This document shows, one piece after another, positions 8,228 through 17,036 of a stretch of DNA of 64,000 nt. The stretch is taken from NCBI GenBank assembly GCA_018402565.1, contig JAGYIQ010000008.1, forward strand, positions 40,001 to 104,000, given 5' to 3'. A program made the position numbers and the translations under genes. A model generated the notes under the pieces. The model was not told where the DNA came from, did not search any database, and saw nothing but the letters and a program-made list of their open reading frames with translations. The first letter of the stretch is position 1. Every line of letters starts with the position of its first letter. The stretch is from Pirellulaceae bacterium. GTDB lineage: Bacteria; Planctomycetota; Planctomycetia; Pirellulales; Pirellulaceae.

Positions 8228-9885
8228 TTGCCCAGCAACGCGTTCACGAAACCATCAATGTCTCCAAAGCTCAGCGTGCGGTCGCCGTCGAAATCCAGCA
8301 CTCGATTGGGGTCGACGTGCGGATAAGTTTGGGCATACAGCTCGGGATCGATCAAAGCCAAGACAAAGGGTTCCAGATCACCAAAGTCGAACAGCAGGTC
8401 GCCATTGGCGTCGCCCAAAGGAAACAGAGTCACGGGGTCCTGGAAGTCGATGAAGGAGAAGTAGAAGTTGACGTCCCGCAATGCCAGTTCATCGCCAAAA
8501 ATGTTTTGTGAGTTAGGACTATTTTTGGCCACCAACTCGCGAGCTTGAATAATAAAATCGCCACTTTCCGCGTCAAATTCGTAAGACATGAACTTTCTAT
8601 CTGCCAGCGTCGTGCTGCCAGGCAGATTAGCAGATACCGAGAGAATCAAAGTGCCATTGTCTTCGGTCAATTTAGTGACACCATCGGTGTCGAAGACGCT
8701 CAATGCGTATTCGCCAGCCCGGGTGCGACTGATCGAAAAACGATCGTTGCCGGCCGAGTTGAGCAAGCTGCCGTTATTACCGCTAACGTGCCCGCCGACG
8801 AGATTGCGGGCGGTGTACGGTACGTACAAAAACTGAAAGCGATTGCCCGTCCCAAAGTTCGCCGTTTGTCCGGTGAAATCATCATCGTTGTCTCGACGAA
8901 TCGTGACGTTCCATCCACCCAAGGCGTTGGGGAAAGCGGCAGCAATATTAGTTGAGTTCGAGGATGAAGTGGGCGCCACAAACAACATACCATCGGTTGC
9001 TGAGTTAACGTCTGGGAGCAGAACGCTGGCCAGCCCGCCGGTGAACGTGACCACTGACGGGTCAAGCCGCGGCGAAATACTGCTAAACACTCCGGTCCCT
9101 TCGGCACCATCATTGACCCAACCCCCAAGCCAACCTTCTGAGTAAGGAAAGAAAGATACAGCGGTGTTGACGGTGGCTTCGCCGAGTCCGTTGTCGAAGC
9201 CGGCTATCCCGATTTGTAGGTCAGAGGAGAAATCGCCACCGTTGGCGAACACGCCATCGGTCATACGATAGCCCCAACCCTGACCAAAATCATTGTTGAA
9301 GTAGGCGATGCCGTGGGTGATGCCAACGGGGTTGCCGCCGAGCACATCCTCGTTGTTGACGCCGTTGGTCCGTGACGTCGCCAACAGGGCACCGAGTCGT
9401 TGGTTGACTCGCCACCCCAAAGTTGTGTTAGCAAACGGTCGACCGCCGTCTAGTGGACGGTAATCGTTCACGAAGGTCGCCGGCGGAAAGTAGCTGGGAT
9501 CAGTCGGATCAAAAGGGCCGATCAGCAGTGCAATATCTCCCTCGTTGTGTCGCGATTCCGTCCAGGCGGTTGGACCAAACGACGGAAAGCTGACAAAAAG
9601 ATTGTCCGAACCGGTTCCACCCAGTACGCTACCCGGAATGGGCCTGGCGTTGACATTGGCAGAAGTGACACCCAGAGGCCATTCTCCGGGCATCGATCCA
9701 GCGGGAGCCCGATTGCCCGGATCGGAGATCGGTGGTCGCTGTGCCTGGACCGGGGCATGCATGGCACCGGCTGCCCAGAGCAGAGTAACCGCCAGCACCC
9801 CAGCAACTCTCTCCGTTGGGAGGCCTGCTGATCGCAGCCAGGAGGCACGATTTCGCACAGCTGCGAACATAAAAGTTTTACCCAT
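8224..9885 (-). CDS. Secreted protein with dockerin-like C-terminus
   Basis: 553 residues from ATG 9883-9885; a TTG six codons upstream is open but less likely. There is a long signal peptide ending near APVQAQ, a large beta-rich middle with no recognised domain, and a C-terminal pair of EF-hand-like calcium loops (GDANGDLLFDFGDL and DFDGDRTLSFGDIDGF). That end matches the dockerin type I / PEP-associated layout common in planctomycete secreted proteins, where it may bind calcium or anchor to a partner. Extracellular or surface-bound. It is followed by a strong terminator. Confidence 0.75.
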   Translation of the reverse strand: MGKTFMFAAVRNRASWLRSAGLPTERVAGVLAVTLLWAAGAMHAPVQAQRPPISDPGNRAPAGSMPGEWPLGVTSANVNARPIPGSVLGGTGSDNLFVSFPSFGPTAWTESRHNEGDIALLIGPFDPTDPSYFPPATFVNDYRPLDGGRPFANTTLGWRVNQRLGALLATSRTNGVNNEDVLGGNPVGITHGIAYFNNDFGQGWGYRMTDGVFANGGDFSSDLQIGIAGFDNGLGEATVNTAVSFFPYSEGWLGGWVNDGAEGTGVFSSISPRLDPSVVTFTGGLASVLLPDVNSATDGMLFVAPTSSSNSTNIAAAFPNALGGWNVTIRRDNDDDFTGQTANFGTGNRFQFLYVPYTARNLVGGHVSGNNGSLLNSAGNDRFSISRTRAGEYALSVFDTDGVTKLTEDNGTLILSVSANLPGSTTLADRKFMSYEFDAESGDFIIQARELVAKNSPNSQNIFGDELALRDVNFYFSFIDFQDPVTLFPLGDANGDLLFDFGDLEPFVLALIDPELYAQTYPHVDPNRVLDFDGDRTLSFGDIDGFVNALLGN

Positions 9886-10668
9886 CGCTGTCACATTCCT
9901 CAAAAAACGGTGTTTGAACCTGATTGAAAAACAGGCTCACAAAGTACAATCCCAAACTTGGCCCAAAGCGAACTCAAGCAAGGCCAGCAGGAACCAATCC
10001 ACGAACCATTTTTTAACTTACCGAGGGCATGTAAATTTGCCGTTAAGAGTCCAAGTGGATTCGGATAATTTCATTTATTAACGATTTCATAACCTTGCCT
10101 TAACGTGAAGCGGCTTGGACCAAAGCAGCGGGGTACAAATCAACTTGTGCAATCCGCATGCAGGCGATGCAAGACTTGTCGTGGCTCGTTGCGAAATTCA
10201 AGGCGAACACCACAGAGTACGAAGTTCGCAGAGAATCGTCGGCCTCCGCATTTCCCTGCCCCCATCCCCCTCTCGCGATTCAGTTTTCCCACGCAGGAGG
10301 GGTGGCAAAAAAAGCACAAAAAGACACAAGAGATAAGCTCGAGAAAGGTCTTCTGGCACCACTGAATGGTAACCTACACAGTAGGCTATCCAATCCGCCA
10401 TCAGCTATCTGTTCGGGGCTTTTATTCGATTATTTCCGAGTTTGGGTATTCTGATCGTGCTGACAAGCCTGGCGTGGCTCGCCGTTGGATTCGTGGTAAA
10501 CACCGCAGAGTGGTGCAGTTCGCAGAACAGGGGAATTCGCAGTGAGTCGCCGATCGCCGTACTCCCCTGCGTCCTTGCCTTATCTCGCGTTTCAACTACC
10601 CCGCACAAGAACAAAAATCTCCCCCCGTCCCCTTTTCGACCTCCTAACCACGAGCAAGAGCGGATCGA
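9886..10668. other. Intergenic, contains degenerate dispersed repeat
   Basis: No convincing gene. Two stretches (about 10200-10340 and 10490-10670) share the ACCxCAGAGT-(N)-AGTTCGCAGA block that is also seen near 5710. The AT-rich segment at 10000-10080 is the likely promoter area of the minus-strand gene ending at 8224. Confidence 0.5.
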
Positions 10669-12015
10669 CTATTCGCGAATGCAGTACAGTCGCTTGACGC
10701 CGCGGATAAGGAGCGACTTGCCGGCGATGGCGGGAGTGGACCAGAACAAGTCGTCTGTGAGCGCATTGGTCGCCACCACGCGGTACTCGTCGCCGACCGC
10801 AAGAACCGAGGTTTTTCCAGCCTCGTCCAAGAGAAAGACTCGATCGCCGGCCGCCCACATGGAGGCCGCGACCGTCTCCAGTTGAATTCGCTCGCGATAC
10901 TTCTCTTCACCGGTGTTGGCGTCATAGCAGCTCAATCGCCCTCGCCCAGAGATGTATAAGTTTCCGGCGGTCGAGACCGGCGATGACATCCCTGGCCCGG
11001 CCTGCATCTTGAACCACGCGACACCCTCGTTCTCTTGCCGGGGTTTGAATTCACGTCGACCGGACAGCCCAGCCGCAACCGACAACAACGGACCACTGCT
11101 CATCGGCCCACTGTTGCCGAAGAACAAGCGGTCCCCCTCCGTGGCTGGCGAACCGCTGAACGAGGCACTGATCCCGCTGATCGCCCACAGTTCCTCGCCA
11201 GTCGCCGGATGGTAGGAAGTCACGACTCCCTCTCCGCATGTCACCAATTCGCTCCGCTGCGAGTTCTTCCAAAACAAAGGCGTGGACCAAGATGTCTTGC
11301 CGGCTCGCGCTTGCCGCCAAACTTCTGTGCCGGTCGCTCCATCAAAGGCCGCCACAAACGAGGACTCGTCATTGTCGCATTGCAAATAAACGCGGCCCTC
11401 GCCCACAGCCAGTGAGCTACCGCTCCCGAAGCCGTTGCCGGTCGGGTAAGCGCCGACCTCTCGTCGCCACAGTTCATTCCCCGACAAATCCAACGCTGCC
11501 ACCAAGCCGATGGCTGCAAACGACACATACAAACGCTGGCCGTCGGTGGCGGGTGTCTCCGTTGCATACGAATTCGAACCGTGGATCGGATACTTGGGTT
11601 GGGTCTCGGCCAAAACTTTCGACCAGAGCAAACTGCCGCTTTCCAGCGAGTAACTCTGCACGGTGAACTGGACCGGACCCGCCGGTGTTTTTGGTTTCAT
11701 GTCCGCCACTCCGGCCGCAAAGCTGACCGACGGAGTTGCCCCGACCGCGGCCACCAGAAAAACCTGCTGGCCCACGACGATCGGCGAGGCCAGTCCGCTG
11801 CCTGCCAGTTCGACGCTCCACGCCAGGTTCTTGTCGTTGCTCCACTCGAGGGGATGCTCCAGGGTGGGGAGGACTCCATTGCCATCCGGACCGCGGAACT
11901 GGGGCCAGTCTTGAGCGTTCGCGGTCTGGCAAAACGCTGCCAAAGCCAGCGTCCATCCCAGGGCCCACGTTGAACATCGACGGCCGATACGGCAAAGTTG
12001 GGAAGAGGCGATCAT
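10669..12015 (-). CDS. Secreted PQQ-like beta-propeller protein
   Basis: 448 residues from ATG 12013-12015, chosen because it places a signal peptide (IGRRCSTWALGWTLALAAFC, cleavage after NAQ) at the N-terminus. The mature protein opens with DWPQFRGPDGNG, the standard opening of planctomycete PQQ-like (BamB-type) propellers. Blade motifs such as GxELWRREVGAY, GTEVWRQARAG and GEELWAI follow through about residue 440. No PQQ-binding enzyme residues can be assigned, so it is better seen as a structural or binding propeller in the periplasm. A related gene is at 61718-62998. Confidence 0.85.
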   Translation of the reverse strand: MIASSQLCRIGRRCSTWALGWTLALAAFCQTANAQDWPQFRGPDGNGVLPTLEHPLEWSNDKNLAWSVELAGSGLASPIVVGQQVFLVAAVGATPSVSFAAGVADMKPKTPAGPVQFTVQSYSLESGSLLWSKVLAETQPKYPIHGSNSYATETPATDGQRLYVSFAAIGLVAALDLSGNELWRREVGAYPTGNGFGSGSSLAVGEGRVYLQCDNDESSFVAAFDGATGTEVWRQARAGKTSWSTPLFWKNSQRSELVTCGEGVVTSYHPATGEELWAISGISASFSGSPATEGDRLFFGNSGPMSSGPLLSVAAGLSGRREFKPRQENEGVAWFKMQAGPGMSSPVSTAGNLYISGRGRLSCYDANTGEEKYRERIQLETVAASMWAAGDRVFLLDEAGKTSVLAVGDEYRVVATNALTDDLFWSTPAIAGKSLLIRGVKRLYCIRE

Positions 12016-12208
12016 GATGCGGCTGCCATTTGCGAGCGGTGCGGATCGGACCATCAACGCGGCCATCCCGCGTCAATTTGTCCCTTTTACCGCAGCTGGC
12101 CGTCTCGGACAACCGAGCCGTACGGAAAACGGTTGGGCGGGGACCTGATTGCAGAGCCAGTTCGCGCACGTCCGGTGCTTGCCCCCGGACGCCCGCTTGT
12201 CGTGGGGC

Positions 12209-13717
12209 TCAATCCAAAATCACGATCTCAATTTCCCAGTCTTGCCGCAGGTATTGGCACGTGCCATCGGTGTCTTCACAGACATAATAAAGTGCGTAGG
12301 CTGGAATCTTCACAGTGCCCGTCGCGTCTGACGGGACTTGGATTTCAAAATCGAGCCGGCGGACTTCGCGACTGGTCGCCAAGTTGCTGGTGGGAGCCAC
12401 GTGATGCAAGCGTTGGTTGATTTGCCAGCCCGCGGGTGGCTCGATCCAGACTTGCAGCGGTTCCGATTCGTTGTTCCACTGCGCTGGCAACGCAGCGTTC
12501 GGGGAGAACGCGATGTGGACTTGAGCGGAACCGCCGGGACGAACCGTGGATGGAACCCGCGTGATTTCGGCGACGATCAATGGTTTGGCATCTCGCTGGA
12601 TTTGCCCCTCCGGGTCAGGGGAAACGGCTGGTGCGGAGTCGACCCCAAAAGCGCGAGCCGGTTGGGCCAGTTCCGCTGCTTGTGGTTCGACCACCAAGGG
12701 TTGCGGCGTTTCACCGCGAGCGACGATTTCGTCTCGAGCTTGTTGGACCCAGTCGTAAAAGGAGTAGGGTTTTTCCAACCGCGGGCCGTATTGTTGAATC
12801 CTCCGTCGCCAAATGTATTGATTCGGATTCAGCTTCAAGGCCTGCTCCCAGTGCTTGACCGCATTGGCAAAATCGTCAGGTTGCCGTAACGCCGAGTCAT
12901 AACGCAGGCGAAAGGCGACGCCCAAACGGAACCAGGCTGCTGTATCGTCCGCCTGCTGTTGCAGCACGTTTTCATACAGCTTGATGGCGGCATTGACCTG
13001 AGCCGTCTCGCCCCACAGGATCATGGCATCCGCCAAGTCACGAACACTCCGCGCGGTTATCTGCCGCTCGGCCGTGTCTTCCAGTTCCGCCGTCGCCGCA
13101 TCGAGTAACTCCACACGCAGCGGACGTCGGGATGTTTGGCCGTCAGGATCGGCCGTAGCCAGGGGCGATGCCACGCCATCGTCTGAGAACGAAATGTTCA
13201 AGAACTCCGCCTCGAGGGTCTCCGGTCGTGGCTTGGTCGAGCGGACGATGCCATGTTCATCGATGGCGGTCACGATGGGAACGGCCGTCGACTCCAGGAC
13301 GTTGATCGGATCCCAAAGTATCGGCCAATCCAGCCCTTGCCACTGGGCGAAGAGCCGACATCGATCGGGATGTTGTTCTTGCGTGATCCCGATGACGATC
13401 AGCTGGCCGGACTTGACCCATTCTTGTGTCTTCTTGTGCCAGACCGGCACATGTTTGCGGCAGCCCGCTCACCAGGAAGCAAATTGAATCAACAGAACTT
13501 TTTTTCCGCGGAACTGTTGTAGAGAAATCGGTCTGCCATCATCGATGGCCGGCAGGGTAAACGCCGCGTGGGGCGAGCCGACTTGCGACGTCTCATCAGC
13601 CGCGGCGATCGGCGAGGCCACGGCAGTCACGACAGCCAGTAGCCAAACGGCTGGGACCCGTAGCCAAACGGCTGGGATCAGGAGCCATTGTCGCCCCATG
13701 TTTTTTGTGCAACTCAT
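12209..13717 (-). CDS. Candidate selenoprotein: thioredoxin-fold (UxxC) protein with TPR-like and C-terminal beta domains
   Basis: Read through the TGA at 13469-13471, one 503-codon frame runs from ATG 13717 (AAGGTG ribosome-binding site) to 12209. Residues 1-38 are a signal peptide. The thioredoxin/TlpA fold follows with KKVLLIQFASW-U83-AGC86-RKHVPVWH. Sec83 is exactly where the first Cys of CxxC belongs, giving UxxC, and homology continues on both sides of the TGA in the same frame. Residues about 230-310 are TPR-like (AAWFRLGVAFRLRYD, HWEQALKLNPNQ). The last 110 residues form a DsbD-alpha-like beta domain ending in YYVCEDTDGTC. A hairpin suited to SelB binding lies 17 bases after the TGA. 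It is probably a periplasmic disulfide reductase. Ordinary annotation would give two truncated genes (13469-13717 and 12209-13450). Confidence 0.85.
13435..13451 (-). promoter_or_regulatory. Bacterial SECIS-like hairpin
   Basis: On the minus strand TGTGCC-GGTCT-GGCACA forms a 6-bp stem with the five-base loop GGTCT, inside the coding sequence and starting 17 nt after the UGA. The GGUCU loop is the element recognised by SelB in Escherichia coli fdhF, and the spacing falls within the usual bacterial SECIS range. Confidence 0.8.
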
Positions 13718-13950
13718 GGAATCACCTTGTCGAGCTCGGTTGATTTGAACGCCAGCCGCCCGCCACCACCCTTGTAGACGGAAGCGGTTCGCATTGCAAG
13801 CAGTCGGCTTGCAGCAGTGTCCGTGGTCGAGCCTGGCGATTCGCTTGGCGGTCAAGTTCGGTAAAAATGTCAAAAACAGGCAAACACCCGCCGCCTGTGG
13901 CGCATTCTATAGAATGGAGCAGGGTTTTGGAGGTCCGTTGAGGAGCTGGA

Positions 13951-14595
13951 ATGTCCGCAGACCAATCGGAAGAACTGCGGAACGACCCGGCACCCGTTGG
14001 TTCGGACCAATCCGGTTCCGAGCAGGGGGACTCGGAAAGGGCGGGCACGCGAACGGTGGCCGAGCTCTGGGGGGCCTTGCGGCCTCGGCTCCACAGCCTG
14101 GCTCGGAGGCTGGGGGTTGGGGCGTCCGACATCGAGGACTTGCTGCAAGACGTGTCCGTGGTGGCGTTGGAAAAGTTTCCCGCGGAAAAGTGCCCCGGGG
14201 ATTGGCACGAAGGACAAGTGACGGGCTGGCTGTACCGGGTGACGATCAACCGCTGTCACTTGCGGCATCGGCAGGCGCGGCAACAGTCGCTACTCCAGTC
14301 CAAGTTGCAGCGAGAACTCTGGGCCCACACGCCGTTTGACCCGGTCGACGAGTCGTCCCGCAGTGCGGAGGCAGCGGTGCTACAGGCCGAGACGCGGGCC
14401 TTGGTCCAGCAACAAATGCAGTTGCTGCCGGCTGCCCACCACGAAGTATTGGTGCTGAAGTATTACGCCGGGTTCAACGCCCAGCAGATCGCGGAGCTAT
14501 TGGAGGTTCCCTCGGCGACCGTGCGAACGCGACTCCGCCAGGCTCGGTTGCGACTGGCGGAGGCCCTGGAAAAACTGGGATTCGAATATGACTAA
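13951..14595 (+). CDS. ECF-family RNA polymerase sigma factor
   Basis: 214 residues. The first 30 are acidic and low-complexity. Region 2 spans about 40-110 (LWGALRPRLHSLARRLGVGA, DIEDLLQDVSVVALEKF). Region 4 spans about 150-210 (LLPAAHHEVLVLKYYAGFNA, QQIAELLEVPSATVRTRLRQAR) with a clear helix-turn-helix. It directs transcription of an unknown regulon, presumably envelope-related. Its stop overlaps the start of the next gene by 8 bases, so it is co-translated with its likely anti-sigma factor. It diverges from the selenoprotein gene across a 233-bp gap. Confidence 0.92.
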   Translation: MSADQSEELRNDPAPVGSDQSGSEQGDSERAGTRTVAELWGALRPRLHSLARRLGVGASDIEDLLQDVSVVALEKFPAEKCPGDWHEGQVTGWLYRVTINRCHLRHRQARQQSLLQSKLQRELWAHTPFDPVDESSRSAEAAVLQAETRALVQQQMQLLPAAHHEVLVLKYYAGFNAQQIAELLEVPSATVRTRLRQARLRLAEALEKLGFEYD

Positions 14596-15217
14596 ACACT
14601 GTCCCGACTGGGAAGAACGACTGCTGGATTGGGCCGAGGCGGAGTTGCCCTCAGCACAGTTGCCGGAACTGCGGCAGCACCTGCAAAGCTGTGCCGGTTG
14701 TCGCGGGTTTGCGCGTCGTTTGCAGGTGTCGCTGGAGGTTGTCACGCAGGGCTGGGAAGAAGCGAAGGCGCCGACTGACGAAGCGAAGTCACCGGCTGAA
14801 GAAGCGGTCGCAGTGACCGCCAGCGTTCTCGAGCCAACGAAACGTGGGCAGACAGGGCGTCAGGCGAGGGGCTGGGTGGCGTGGGTGGCGGCTGCGGCCG
14901 TGCTGGCGATTGTGGGCTGGGGTGGCTGGCAATCGGTCAGCCGTCGTTGGGCCAGCGCACCGCGGCCGGAGGTGGGTGCGGAGAAATCGGGAGCGGAGCA
15001 GCAAACCCCGACGGTGAGGGCTGCAGTGGAAGCTGCTGTCGAGGCTGTGGTGGAGGCGGATGCTGAGGCCAGGTGGGCCGAGATTGAAGCGGAGATCCGG
15101 CGGCAGGAACAGGTGGCGATCCTGCGAGCTTTGAATCAAATGTTGGCCGACACGCCGGGCACCGAAGCGATCCAAGCCGACAATCGGGCGCAGATCGAAC
15201 GATGGTCCAGAAACTGA
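14588..15217 (+). CDS. Zinc-finger anti-sigma factor, single membrane span
   Basis: 209 residues. The N-terminus has the anti-sigma zinc-finger pattern C...H...C-x-x-C (CPDW, RQHLQSCAGCRGF, residues 4-45), a low-complexity repeat of EEAKAP-type units (55-80), one transmembrane helix (GWVAWVAAAAVLAIVGWGGW, about 98-117) and an Ala/Glu-rich extracytoplasmic coiled-coil tail. It presumably holds the upstream ECF sigma at the membrane until a periplasmic signal releases it. It overlaps the sigma gene by 8 bases. Confidence 0.85.
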   Translation: MTKHCPDWEERLLDWAEAELPSAQLPELRQHLQSCAGCRGFARRLQVSLEVVTQGWEEAKAPTDEAKSPAEEAVAVTASVLEPTKRGQTGRQARGWVAWVAAAAVLAIVGWGGWQSVSRRWASAPRPEVGAEKSGAEQQTPTVRAAVEAAVEAVVEADAEARWAEIEAEIRRQEQVAILRALNQMLADTPGTEAIQADNRAQIERWSRN

Positions 15218-15241
15218 TCGCACATTCACGCAGTGGCAAAC

Positions 15242-15438
15242 CAGTGTTTTGTCACAGCCAAAAAAAAAGGTGCGGCAAAGGGGTCAGGCGTCAATTGTGC
15301 GAAGCACCCGCAGGGCCGTTCCGGTGCGGTAAAGGGGTCAGGCGTCAATTGTGCGAAGCACCCGCAGGGCCGTTCCGGCAATTGACGCCTGACCCCTTTA
15401 CCGCACCGACCCCAAACTGAAGTGGTGACAAAGCACTA
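15242..15438. mobile_element. MITE-like element family A, copy 2, with internal duplication
   Basis: Ends AGTGTTTTGTCACA and TGGTGACAAAGCACTA match the ends of the copy at 1186-1328. Inside, a block of about 54 bp (GGTCAGGCGTCAATTGTGCG through GGGCCGTTCC) is present twice in tandem, then reads into its inverted complement. It separates the anti-sigma gene from the next gene in the same direction. The AGGAG used as ribosome-binding site for 15452 begins at the element's last bases. Confidence 0.75.
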
Positions 15439-15451
15439 GGAGACTTGAAGG

Positions 15452-16843
15452 ATGAAACGGCACAGGAAGATCATGATGGCGAAAATGGTAAATAGGTCGA
15501 ATTGGCTCTGGCTGCTGGCCCTGGCGGGACTTTTTTATGCTGAGCAAGTTGCAGCGATTGCCAGCTGCGAGAATCAGGATCCGGCTGAGACACAGGCTGA
15601 AGGAGCTCAGGCAGCTGACACGCAGGGCGCTGAGATGCAGGACCCTGAGATGCAGAATGTACCGGACATCGCGACCCTCAAGCCCAGTGTCCTGACGGAG
15701 CCGCCGCCGCGCAAGTTAACGGTCAAAGAACAGGCGGAACCATGGAGCGGTCAAATAACCTCGTCGACGCCGTTGCTACGAGAAAAAAAATATGTGGCGG
15801 TGTTGCAGATCATGGCACCGCGCTTGAAGGCCGAACAGTTGGAACGCGTCGAACAGCTGCTGGCCGTGCTGGGCGATCGTCCTCTCGCACCGATCGAATC
15901 ACGAAGCTTGCCTTTTGCGCGTGGCACGGTTAACAACTTCGGCAATCTTGACGTGATGTACTTCGAAATTGATGCCCATGGACATCAAGCCGGCTACCGG
16001 ACCGTGTTAGAGTCGGCCGGGCTGCTGTTGATGGGTACCGCGAAATCGAGTCGACGTTCGAGTCGGTTTGGCCCAACTTCCGTGTTTGAGCCCGTGCTCC
16101 GGTCCATACCGGAATCGCAGCGACCCTCCGCCGCCAATCTGGAGTTCATTTTTCGGAATCCAAACGATGGGCTGATTGCGAGTGATCAGTTCGAAAAGCT
16201 TCAACGGGGTGAAAGCCTGCCACGGATGTTGTTTTATGTCGCTTCACCGGCCGAGGCCGAGGAGATCGGCAACGCCTGGATGACCTTGGTTGATTACGCG
16301 GTCACCTATCCAACACAAAAAGAGTTGTGGGCCAGGTGGCAAGCGGATTGGGACCGCGGCGCAAGTGCTCAGGAGAGGTTGGCGGCGACGACCCGCCGTC
16401 TGGCGGAGGACACCGCCGCGTTGGCTGGTCGGGAGCCGGTCCCAGCGGCCGTGATCGAGAACATTGCTCAGCGGCGGTACAACGTCGAAATTGATTTGCA
16501 GGGAGTGCGGGCGCGGCATGAGGCGATTCGGGCGGCGATGGAGGACCGCGTCAATGGTGGGTTGGTGACTCGCTTGTTGGAACTACAAGTCGAAGCTCAG
16601 GTCGAGCTCCATGGGCTGGAGTCGCAACTCCGCTTGATGGAAAAAATGATTGCTGAGCATCAGGAAGTTCAACATTTGGAGCAACGGGTCCTTAATGGCC
16701 AGCAAACCAGCGAGGGTCTGCGAGCCTTCCTCAAACAGCTTCCTTGGGAGCTGGAGGCCTTGCGCTTGGCCAGCGAGATCTTGCAGCCGCTGGAGGTGCA
16801 GGGCAACGAGATCCAGCTCTACCCCATCCAGTGGCCCGAGTAA
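15452..16843 (+). CDS. Exported coiled-coil hypothetical protein of sigma locus
   Basis: 463 residues with a signal peptide (about 1-40) and a low-complexity acidic stretch of repeated Ala-Glu-Thr-Gln (45-80). A middle alpha/beta region follows, with FARGTVNNFGNLDVMYFEID and a phrase describing a regular fold around residue 190. A long coiled coil (about 340-430) is rich in LELQVEAQVELHGLESQLRL-type heptads. No family recognised. Its position third in line after sigma and anti-sigma suggests a periplasmic sensor or target, but the MITE between them may uncouple transcription. Confidence 0.6.
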   Translation: MKRHRKIMMAKMVNRSNWLWLLALAGLFYAEQVAAIASCENQDPAETQAEGAQAADTQGAEMQDPEMQNVPDIATLKPSVLTEPPPRKLTVKEQAEPWSGQITSSTPLLREKKYVAVLQIMAPRLKAEQLERVEQLLAVLGDRPLAPIESRSLPFARGTVNNFGNLDVMYFEIDAHGHQAGYRTVLESAGLLLMGTAKSSRRSSRFGPTSVFEPVLRSIPESQRPSAANLEFIFRNPNDGLIASDQFEKLQRGESLPRMLFYVASPAEAEEIGNAWMTLVDYAVTYPTQKELWARWQADWDRGASAQERLAATTRRLAEDTAALAGREPVPAAVIENIAQRRYNVEIDLQGVRARHEAIRAAMEDRVNGGLVTRLLELQVEAQVELHGLESQLRLMEKMIAEHQEVQHLEQRVLNGQQTSEGLRAFLKQLPWELEALRLASEILQPLEVQGNEIQLYPIQWPE

Positions 16844-17036
16844 TGGCAGCTGGTCACAAGGGCCCGTCGGGCGTGTACAGAGAGTGTAAAGATTTGGTGA
16901 AATGGTCTCAGCTTCATGCAATCTACCCGTGAAGTTGGGTGGTCATCGAGTACGTTCGAATTCCTGCCGCCAGCTTGTGTCACCGTGGCACACGACGTGG
17001 TCGCGGCGGGGCCTCTCGAATTGCGATCCCTGACCT

